A DNA stretch of 15,107 nucleotides from CAYPIE01 sp964410665 (GTDB taxonomy: Bacteria > Planctomycetota > Planctomycetia > Gemmatales > Gemmataceae): the NCBI GenBank assembly GCA_964410665.1, contig CAYPIE010000124.1:1-15107 (forward strand), in the 5' to 3' direction. The notes beneath the pieces were generated by a model, which had not been told where the DNA came from, made no database searches, and saw only the letters and a list, made by a program, of their open reading frames with translations. Positions 8,614 to 14,117 of this stretch are shown piece by piece. How positions within the stretch are numbered: the stretch's first letter is position 1; every line of letters begins with the position of its first letter. A program made the translations under genes and the position numbers.

Positions 8614-9105
8614 ATGCCCCGGGTCAAGTTCACCGAGGAAATCGAGCGGACCATTTGCAGTTATCTACGTGGTGGGGCTTCCCCCGAACAGGCCGCCGAA
8701 GCCGCGGGAGTGCCGGCCGAGGTATTTATGCGCTGGCTACGTTGGGGCAAACGATCCGCTGGGGGCAGAGACCGGCGTTATGCCGAGTTCCGTTGGCGAG
8801 TCCGAACCGCGGCCGCTCAGGCCCGCATTCTGGCGGAGATGCAAGTGTTTGGCAAGGATCCACGGACCTGGTTGCGCTGTGGTCCAGGACGGGATCGGAC
8901 GGAAGAACCGGGCTGGACTACCACCTCTCTCCCTCGGTCGCTGCGTCGCCACCAAGGGCATCCGCTGACCGATCCGGCCTGGGCCAGTCTATGGCAACGC
9001 CTCCTGAAGGTATTGGCCGATCACCCCGCGGCTCGTGATGCCATTGTGTTGGCCCTGGAAGAGGAAGAATGCCCTCCAGCCCAAGCCGCGGGGTCGGCTC
9101 CCTGA
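8614..9105 (+). CDS. Terminase-small-subunit-like HTH protein
   Basis: A 163-residue protein with an N-terminal helix-turn-helix (about 5-45: ICSYLRGGASPEQAAEAAGV then EVFMRWLRWG), a helical linker (YAEFRWRVRTAAAQARILAE) and a conserved-looking KDPRTWLRCGPGRDR segment (81-94), ending in an acidic tail (LALEEEE). This order resembles phage terminase small subunits, which recognise viral DNA and hand it to the large subunit. AGAGGAG directly overlapping the ATPase stop gives a strong ribosome site 6 nt before the ATG. No large terminase follows, where it would normally be. Residues 74-163 are encoded again at 10679-10953. Alternatives are a small phage DNA-binding protein of other function. Confidence 0.65.
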   Translation: MPRVKFTEEIERTICSYLRGGASPEQAAEAAGVPAEVFMRWLRWGKRSAGGRDRRYAEFRWRVRTAAAQARILAEMQVFGKDPRTWLRCGPGRDRTEEPGWTTTSLPRSLRRHQGHPLTDPAWASLWQRLLKVLADHPAARDAIVLALEEEECPPAQAAGSAP

Positions 9106-9160
9106 GGGGAGAGGATCTCAGGATTCTGGGACGCGGGGAGAGCGCGTCCCCTCGGCAGAG
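8831..9160. repeat. 330-bp direct repeat, copy 1
   Basis: By reading the two stretches side by side, 8831-9160 matches 10679-11008 at a constant offset of 1848 nt with three differences (8835 g/a, 8862 a/g, 9142 g/a). It covers the last 90 codons of the terminase-like gene, its stop and the following stem-loop. The two coding differences are silent and the third lies in the hairpin loop. Confidence 0.95.
9128..9150. terminator. Stem-loop between converging genes
   Basis: GGGACGCG (9128-9135) pairs perfectly with CGCGTCCC (9143-9150) across a 7-nt loop. It sits after the terminase-like gene on the plus strand and 38 nt after the solenoid gene on the minus strand, so it could end transcription from both sides. 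No T-tract follows on either strand. Confidence 0.55.
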
Positions 9161-9187
9161 GGAATCTGCAGCGTAGAGCGCGGCGAC

Positions 9188-10210
9188 TTAGAAACCGATC
9201 TCGGTCTCCGAGTTGAACCAGAACTGGCCGGCCAGGGTGTTGTTGCCTCCACCGCCGTTCAAGAAGGCGACTTGGCCGCTCACCTGATTGATAACCAAGA
9301 AGTCGTTGCCTCCGCCAAGGCGGACGTCCAGGTCGGCAATATACGCATGTTCGATCACCACGTTGTCCTGACCCCCACCGGTGCGAATATCAACCTGATC
9401 GTTATTCGAGAAATTCCTGAGAACCACGAGATCGGCAGCACTCGAAGCGCCATTGGTGGTGCGGATGGTCAGGTTGCCATTGACGTAGAAGTTCTCCATC
9501 AGGACGTTGGAGCCAATATTGGGGCCCGGTTGCAAGGTGTTCCCGATGTCAATGTTGAGCTCGGATTGGAACGAGGATTGCTTGATCGCCACGTTTGCCG
9601 CGTCGTTCGAAACTATGTTCACGCTATCGCGTTCACCGATGTGGACATTCTCAACCACTAAGGTGTCGAAGGTATTCGCTTGCTTCAGCAGCCATTGCGA
9701 GTCGTCGCCGTCGCTACCGTTGCTCAGGCTTCGGAAGACGAACTGGTCGTTGCCGAACCCGCTGAGTTCCGTGGACGATCCATTCCGGGTGCCATCAAAG
9801 TTGATGTCAAATTCATCGCCGAAATAGACATTCTGGACCACGATCCTGTCGTTACCGCTGCCGTCGTTGACGTTGAGATCCTGAGTAACCGAGGCATTCT
9901 GGACGAGGGCTCGGTCATTGCCAGCCTCGAGAGAAACGGTGACATCGCCGTTGACATAGGAGTTCTGGAAAATGACGGTATCGTTGCCGCCACCCATATT
10001 GATCTCTACATCCCCGTCGAATGGCACGGACCCGTTGAAAGACACGCCGGTGCCGACGATGTTGAGATAGCCGGTGCTGACTTGAACCGCCACAAAGTCA
10101 TTGGCACCGTCCCCATTGACCAAGAGGTCGCCATTGTCAAATGCAAACGTCACCGTAGGGGTGATGCGGTCTTCAAAGGCTTCGACGGAGAGTTTCTTGG
10201 GGGAGAGCAT
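9188..10210 (-). CDS. Planctomycete-type beta-solenoid surface protein (paralogue A)
   Basis: A 340-residue acidic, Asn/Asp/Gly-rich protein without enzymatic motifs. It opens with a short LSVEAFEDRITPT element (7-19) in place of a standard signal peptide; such N-terminal LE-x-x-E-D-R-x-x-P motifs are common on large repetitive proteins of Gemmatales and are presumed to guide export or surface placement. Three consecutive 22-residue units follow (67-88, 89-110, 111-132) with pattern D-(V/L)-x-(I/V)-x-x-G-x-G-N-D-x-x-(L/V)-V-Q-N, as expected of a parallel beta-solenoid. The middle part (about 111-250) is closely related to paralogue C, and the C-terminal cap FLNGGGGNNTLAGQFWFN (316-333) to paralogue D. 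It is flanked by the two copies of the 330-bp repeat. Calcium binding is possible but the RTX nonapeptide is not strictly present. An adhesin or envelope role is inference. Confidence 0.8.
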   Translation of the reverse strand: MLSPKKLSVEAFEDRITPTVTFAFDNGDLLVNGDGANDFVAVQVSTGYLNIVGTGVSFNGSVPFDGDVEINMGGGNDTVIFQNSYVNGDVTVSLEAGNDRALVQNASVTQDLNVNDGSGNDRIVVQNVYFGDEFDINFDGTRNGSSTELSGFGNDQFVFRSLSNGSDGDDSQWLLKQANTFDTLVVENVHIGERDSVNIVSNDAANVAIKQSSFQSELNIDIGNTLQPGPNIGSNVLMENFYVNGNLTIRTTNGASSAADLVVLRNFSNNDQVDIRTGGGQDNVVIEHAYIADLDVRLGGGNDFLVINQVSGQVAFLNGGGGNNTLAGQFWFNSETEIGF

Positions 10211-10293
10211 CGGAGGACACCTTTCGTGAAAGAATCGAAACAGGCTGTGCTTGAACGGTTGCCCCTCAGAGGTGGGGGATAACCTGTGGAGTC

Positions 10294-10330
10294 GAGCATG
10301 GTTCTGGCCTGCTAGGTGATGGCACCGACC
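10294..10330 (-). promoter_or_regulatory. Conserved leader segment of paralogue A
   Basis: This part of the untranslated leader is similar to 11887-11924 upstream of paralogue B: both contain GAGCA, GGTTCTG, CTG-x-TAGGT and GGC(A)ACCGA in the same order (plus-strand reading). It may be an RNA control element or inherited sequence without function. Confidence 0.4.
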
Positions 10331-10361
10331 AGCACAGACAAAGAAGCTAGCAGGAGCATGG

Positions 10362-10385
10362 CTATGCTTAAGATGTAATTTTCAA
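10362..10385 (-). promoter_or_regulatory. Promoter-like element of paralogue A
   Basis: On the minus strand this 24-nt site begins TTGAAAA, has TCTTAAG in the middle and ends CATAG. It matches the site at 13757-13780 in 19 of 24 positions and more loosely that at 11952-11975. It lies 152 nt before the start codon, next to an AT-rich block (10386-10450). It does not have the usual 17-nt sigma70 spacing, so an alternative sigma factor is possible. Confidence 0.5.
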
Positions 10386-10563
10386 GCACAGGAGTATTAT
10401 TGCAGATTTATTCTGACTATACAATATTTTTTCTTCGCATTCGCAATGTGCTACCATGCTTTTTCATGGACAATGAATTTCTCGATCATGCTCGCTTCCT
10501 ATGGGGATGACCACGCGGCGAAGGGGCCACCTTTCTTGCCCATGAAGCCGTACGTGAGGTTGC
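10386..10563. other. Intergenic region, AT-rich upstream block then no recognised gene
   Basis: 10386-10450 is strongly AT-rich and lies upstream of the paralogue A promoter-like site. From 10451 on, composition returns to normal; no convincing gene is seen. A minus-strand frame from about 10665 to 10490 contains a hydrophobic run (TLVVVAAGLLVSTLPV) that could be a gene remnant. Confidence 0.4.
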
Positions 10564-10953
10564 ATGGGGTCGTGGACGGGCAGGGTCGAGACAAGCAATC
10601 CTGCGGCAACCACAACCAGCGTTCTCCCAAGCGGAGTTGATCGGCGGGTGCGAACTGCAGGAGCTTCGACCTGCCTCTTGGCAGAGATGCAAGTGTTTGG
10701 CAAGGATCCGCGGACCTGGTTGCGCTGTGGTCCAGGACGGGATCGGACGGAAGAACCGGGCTGGACTACCACCTCTCTCCCTCGGTCGCTGCGTCGCCAC
10801 CAAGGGCATCCGCTGACCGATCCGGCCTGGGCCAGTCTATGGCAACGCCTCCTGAAGGTATTGGCCGATCACCCCGCGGCTCGTGATGCCATTGTGTTGG
10901 CCCTGGAAGAGGAAGAATGCCCTCCAGCCCAAGCCGCGGGGTCGGCTCCCTGA
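10564..10953 (+). pseudogene. 5'-truncated second copy of the terminase-like gene
   Basis: 10679-10953 encodes exactly residues 74-163 of the terminase-like protein at 8614-9105, with only silent differences, but lacks the helix-turn-helix half. An open frame happens to continue upstream to an ATG at 10564, giving a 129-residue hypothetical product whose first 38 or so residues (Ser/Thr/Ala-rich) have no counterpart in the full gene. No ribosome site is evident for that ATG. It is best read as a duplicated gene fragment. Translation of a shortened protein that could interfere with the intact one is possible but not supported by any signal. Confidence 0.8.
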
Positions 10954-11008
10954 GGGGAGAGGATCTCAGGATTCTGGGACGCGGGGAGAACGCGTCCCCT
11001 CGGCAGAG
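10679..11008. repeat. 330-bp direct repeat, copy 2
   Basis: Second copy of 8831-9160 in the same orientation. The left junction falls inside the terminase-like gene; the right junction falls 10 nt after the stem-loop, and downstream sequence differs completely from copy 1. The copies bracket 1518 bp holding paralogue A with its leader and promoter-like site. Confidence 0.95.
10976..10998. terminator. Stem-loop downstream of paralogue B
   Basis: Repeat copy of the hairpin at 9128-9150: GGGACGCG (10976-10983) with CGCGTCCC (10991-10998). Its one difference from copy 1 is in the loop, so the stem is intact. It lies 58 nt beyond the paralogue B stop. No T-tract. Confidence 0.5.
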
Positions 11009-11055
11009 AGGGTTTCACAAGGTGTATCGTCAAGCGTGGGGATCCGGTGAGGATC

Positions 11056-11784
11056 TTACGCTACGAAATTGGTTACCGTGGTATTCGGGAGATAGCCACC
11101 ATTGAATTCGAAGGTGTTGGTACCCCTGCCACCATTGAGCTGGCTGGTGCTTCCCTCACCAGTGACCACCCCAGTGAGTTCCAGCTTGTCATCACCCCTG
11201 CCGAGATTCACATGTAGGCCGTTTGGGATGTACAAGCTTTGGACGGTGACCTGGTCGTGGCCACCCCCGCCGTACACATACAGCTCGGTTTGCACGCCGC
11301 TGCCAATCAGGATGTTGTCGTGGCCGCGACCGCCATAGATCTTGAATGTGCCGAAGTACTGGCCGTAGACGGTGGCCTGGTCGTGGCCTCGACCAAGGCG
11401 GATCTTGGTCGGACCTACGACGCCCGAGTTTTGGTCGATGGACAGGTGGTCGTCGCCAGCGCCCATGTTGAGGGTGAGGCCATTAAACATGGCACTGTTG
11501 GTCATGGTGACCGTGTCATTGCCCCCCTTCATGTTGATCTCAACCTCTCCCAGGAAAAAATTCTGGGGGTCGCCGACGCCTTGGGCAGAAGGACCGATGT
11601 CCACAACGGTCCCATCGCTGCCCGTGATCTCGACGGAAATTGGGCTGATTTTGACATGGATGTGTTCACTGGCATTGCTGCCGACGATGGACAGGACATC
11701 ATCGATGGGGTCGAATGTGACATTGACGGCCGGCACAATGCGATCTTCGAACGCTTCAAGGTGGAGGGGGTTGGTGCTGTTCAT
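11056..11784 (-). CDS. Planctomycete-type beta-solenoid surface protein (paralogue B)
   Basis: A 242-residue protein starting with LHLEAFEDRIVPAV (7-20), the same N-terminal element as its neighbours. The start at 11784 is chosen because it aligns with paralogues A and C and has GGAAG 8 nt upstream; an in-frame ATG at 11799 adds five residues. After a beta-rich N-terminal part, five or so coils of 20-23 residues run from about 80 to 205. Three carry G-x-G-H-D in place of the usual G-x-G-N-D, with His134, His155 and His176 exactly 21 residues apart, which would stack them on one edge of the solenoid. The C-terminal cap LNGGRGTNTFEFNG (216-229) follows the family pattern. No cysteine and no catalytic motif. 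Probably exported; function unknown. Confidence 0.78.
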   Translation of the reverse strand: MNSTNPLHLEAFEDRIVPAVNVTFDPIDDVLSIVGSNASEHIHVKISPISVEITGSDGTVVDIGPSAQGVGDPQNFFLGEVEINMKGGNDTVTMTNSAMFNGLTLNMGAGDDHLSIDQNSGVVGPTKIRLGRGHDQATVYGQYFGTFKIYGGRGHDNILIGSGVQTELYVYGGGGHDQVTVQSLYIPNGLHVNLGRGDDKLELTGVVTGEGSTSQLNGGRGTNTFEFNGGYLPNTTVTNFVA

Positions 11785-11792
11785 TGGGGGAG

Positions 11793-11797
11793 CTTCC
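11793..11797 (-). promoter_or_regulatory. Ribosome binding site of paralogue B
   Basis: GGAAG on the minus strand, 8 nt before the ATG at 11784. It supports that start over the in-frame ATG at 11799. Confidence 0.5.
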
Positions 11798-11886
11798 AAA
11801 TAGAAGGAATGCCTCGAACCAGAAAAGCGATGTGGTTAAGCCGTTCCCCGCCGCAGGTGGTTGGAAGAAGATTGACCTGCGGAAAT

Positions 11887-11924
11887 GAGCAGGGGTTCTG
11901 ATCTGTTAGGTAAAGGCAACCGAT
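11887..11924 (-). promoter_or_regulatory. Conserved leader segment of paralogue B
   Basis: Counterpart of 10294-10330 in the leader of paralogue A, with the same ordered blocks. The coding regions of A and B have diverged much more than this stretch appears to have. Confidence 0.4.
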
Positions 11925-11951
11925 CATCAACTGGGAGTTGGCAGACCCGAA

Positions 11952-11975
11952 ATTCTCCTAGAAATTAATTTTCAA
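11952..11975 (-). promoter_or_regulatory. Promoter-like element of paralogue B
   Basis: Minus-strand TTGAAAATTA followed by TTCTAGG and AGAAT. The first ten bases equal those of the paralogue A site; the rest is looser, or shifted by one base. It lies 168 nt before the start codon. Confidence 0.4.
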
Positions 11976-12228
11976 CCAATAGTAGCATTCTTCCATGTTT
12001 TCTTTGTCGAGGCAATGTTTTTTCACAATTTATAAAGTTTTTCTTTGCGAGAGATGGTGCTGGGTTGATGACACGCGCTGGGTGCCGAATTATGGGGTGG
12101 GCTGATCCCCGTTTGAAATCGTCCAATCGGGTTGAAGGTGTTTGTGAGTTGGTCGATTGAGGATTTGATGATTCGGCAAAAGGCGATTGTTTATCTCTAA
12201 GTTGATGCGGCATGGTGGGGTGATCGTG
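11976..12228. other. Intergenic region, no gene seen
   Basis: An AT-rich block (11976-12050, with runs such as TTTTTTCACAATTTATAAAG) lies upstream of the paralogue B promoter-like site. 12051-12228 has ordinary composition and no convincing reading frame, RNA gene or repeat. Confidence 0.5.
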
Positions 12229-12254
12229 GAGGGGAGCGTTCCGCTGCTCCCCTC
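12229..12254. terminator. Stem-loop downstream of paralogue C
   Basis: GAGGGGAGC (12229-12237) pairs perfectly with GCTCCCCTC (12246-12254) across an 8-nt loop, 11 nt beyond the paralogue C stop. No T-tract follows on the minus strand. Confidence 0.55.
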
Positions 12255-12264
12255 GCAGCGAGGA

Positions 12265-13602
12265 TCACATAAACTTTGTAATTTCAAAACCATCAATCTG
12301 CTGATTGGCAAACCAGTAACAGATCACACACAGCTCATCCGTACCACTGCCGCCGTCCAGACAAATGTCAAACGAGGTAACGTCGCGGATAATCAGCTGA
12401 TCATCACCGTCGCCGAGATCGACCTGAATCTTGGACCCATGGGTTCCGGAGATCTCCACCCGATCCTTCTCCCCACCGGTCATGATGTCGAGGGTGCCGT
12501 TGAGGGAAAAGCCATGCAGCTGGACCGTGTCTTGGCCCGCATCCGGTTCGAGGATGGTGAGGATGGTCAGATTCCCTTTGATATAGAACCGCTCCATGAG
12601 GATGTCGGAGCCTTTGCCGTCGTCGCTGCTACCCACGCGGATGTTGACTTCGGAGTTAAATCGGGCGTCCTGGATGGTCAGCTCGACCGCGTCAAAGGAA
12701 AACACATCGACGAACTGTTGTTCACCGATGTTGACGTTTTGCAGGGTCATGGTGTCGTGGCCTTCGTTGAGCAGCCACTGGGAGTTGTCGCCGTCGTTGC
12801 CGTTGCTCAGGCTTCGGAACACGATCAGGTCGTTGCCGAGCCCGCTGAAGTCGGTGTCGCCGGGGATCTCGTTGGCCCCATCTTCGGGGTTGTTGACGTC
12901 GAACTCATGGCCGAAATAGACGTTCTGAACCAGCACCCGGTCATTGCCGCGGCCATCGTTGATGTTTAGGTCCTCACCGACGGAGAGGTCGCGGACGATC
13001 AGGGTGTCCCGCCCACCCTGCAGATCAAACGTGGCATCTTCCATGCCCCCATAGATGTTCTGGGCTAGGACAAAATCACGCCCAGGGCCGGCATCGACTT
13101 GGAGATCTTCACTGTTGGGGTAGTTCTGCAGGATAATCTCGTCGTTGCCGCCGCGGCCGTTGACCAGGGTGTCCTGGTTGACGATGACGTTCTGCACGCT
13201 GGCGGTGTCGTTGCCGTTGCCAAGATCGATGCTCAGGTCTCGGCCCACCCAAACCCCTCCTTGGATGGTGACTTCATCGTCGCCTGAGCCAAGGTTGACG
13301 ACCAGGTCCGAGACATTGCCCACCGCACCCGTCTGAACGATCTGCACGGAATCGTTGCCGCCGTCCAAGTTGATGAACACACTGCCGGCCACGAACGCGG
13401 TATTGATGGCCACACTCTCGCCGTTGACCAGGGTGCCATTCAGGCCAGTGACCACGGCGAAGCCCGGGGCCGCTTGGACGATGATGTGATCGTTCTCAGC
13501 ATCGCCAACAATGCGCAGATCATTGCCATCGTTGAACACGACCACGGCCGGCGTGACCCGTTCTTCGCAGGTTTCAAGGTGGAGGGTCTTGGTGGATTGC
13601 AT
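12265..13602 (-). CDS. Planctomycete-type beta-solenoid surface protein (paralogue C)
   Basis: A 445-residue protein beginning LHLETCEERVTPAV (7-20), a variant of the shared N-terminal element with Cys12. The start at 13602 aligns with paralogues A and B; an in-frame frame runs back to 13773 but its extra 57 residues look like leader sequence. From about 75 to 235 there are seven or so 21-23-residue coils with G-x-G-(N/D)-D turns. Residues 211-348 follow paralogue A closely, including an island SLSNGNDGDNSQWLL (264-278) that breaks the repeat. The C-terminal cap DICLDGGSGTDELCVICYWF (412-431) carries three cysteines (414, 425, 428), absent from the other paralogues. No enzymatic motif; probably exported. 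GGAG occurs upstream of the ATG at a rather long spacing (10 nt). Confidence 0.8.
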   Translation of the reverse strand: MQSTKTLHLETCEERVTPAVVVFNDGNDLRIVGDAENDHIIVQAAPGFAVVTGLNGTLVNGESVAINTAFVAGSVFINLDGGNDSVQIVQTGAVGNVSDLVVNLGSGDDEVTIQGGVWVGRDLSIDLGNGNDTASVQNVIVNQDTLVNGRGGNDEIILQNYPNSEDLQVDAGPGRDFVLAQNIYGGMEDATFDLQGGRDTLIVRDLSVGEDLNINDGRGNDRVLVQNVYFGHEFDVNNPEDGANEIPGDTDFSGLGNDLIVFRSLSNGNDGDNSQWLLNEGHDTMTLQNVNIGEQQFVDVFSFDAVELTIQDARFNSEVNIRVGSSDDGKGSDILMERFYIKGNLTILTILEPDAGQDTVQLHGFSLNGTLDIMTGGEKDRVEISGTHGSKIQVDLGDGDDQLIIRDVTSFDICLDGGSGTDELCVICYWFANQQIDGFEITKFM

Positions 13603-13756
13603 GGGAGCAGGTCTCCAGTGATTGGATGGACGGAAGCACAAGCACACGTCGCTTGAGGGGTTCGTTCGGTGGCTGGCCAAGGCCGAGCGTCGCATGGAGT
13701 TCGCATGCCCTGGGAAGGAAACCGTGGTCGGCCAGCCAGGAGGGAGTGCCAGAAAA

Positions 13757-13780
13757 CTATACTTTAGACGCACTTTTCAA
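13757..13780 (-). promoter_or_regulatory. Promoter-like element of paralogue C
   Basis: Minus-strand TTGAAAA, then TCTAAAG, then TATAG, 155 nt before the start codon. It matches the paralogue A site in 19 of 24 positions including both outer blocks. The position relative to the gene is also nearly the same (152 and 155 nt). Confidence 0.5.
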
Positions 13781-14072
13781 GCGAAGAATGATTATGGCAA
13801 AAGAAATCTGCCAAGACAATGATTTTTCAACTAAATTCGATGTGGGAATTTTCCTGACAAGCGAATGTGGGTGGAAGTCGCCTGGACACTGGGGCCAGTG
13901 CCATCGGGGTCGCCGCAACATTCGGGGAGTTCCACGCGAAGGGGAAGTGAGGGGAGTGAGGGGGATCGACCGGTGGAACCCACCAAGACATCGGCATCAG
14001 GGACGGGGTGTGATCCGTGCCCGTGAGCACCGTGATCCGCGCTCGGCAGCGAATGGTGAGATGACGACCGCA
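13781..14072. other. Intergenic region between paralogues C and D
   Basis: The first 70 nt are AT-rich, as upstream of the other promoter-like sites. The remainder has ordinary composition; no convincing gene, RNA gene or repeat is seen. Confidence 0.5.
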
Positions 14073-14101
14073 CAGCGAGCCGTCCCCAGGACGGCTCGCT
14101 G
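14073..14101. terminator. Strong stem-loop downstream of paralogue D
   Basis: CAGCGAGCCGTCC (14073-14085) pairs over 13 bp with GGACGGCTCGCTG (14089-14101) around a 3-nt loop, 17 nt beyond the paralogue D stop. It is the most stable hairpin found here. No T-tract follows on the minus strand. Confidence 0.6.
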
Positions 14102-14117
14102 AAGCGCGGTGTTCGGA

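Noticed and set aside
9100..11010. CRISPR array or transposon terminal repeats
   Set aside because: The only long repeat is a two-copy 330-bp direct repeat containing coding sequence. There is no transposase, terminal inverted repeat or short regularly spaced repeat.
9035..13000. Long plus-strand open frames opposite the solenoid genes (for example 9035-9661, 9680-10282, 11239-11901, 12187-12969)
   Set aside because: They mirror the minus-strand genes, whose Asn/Asp/Gly/Val-rich codons give few stops on the other strand. They lack ribosome sites and family features, and the minus-strand proteins show clear repeats and homology.
13603..13773. N-terminal extension of paralogue C to 13773
   Set aside because: The extra 57 residues have no counterpart in A and B, whose starts align with 13602, and the stretch corresponds to the predicted untranslated leader.
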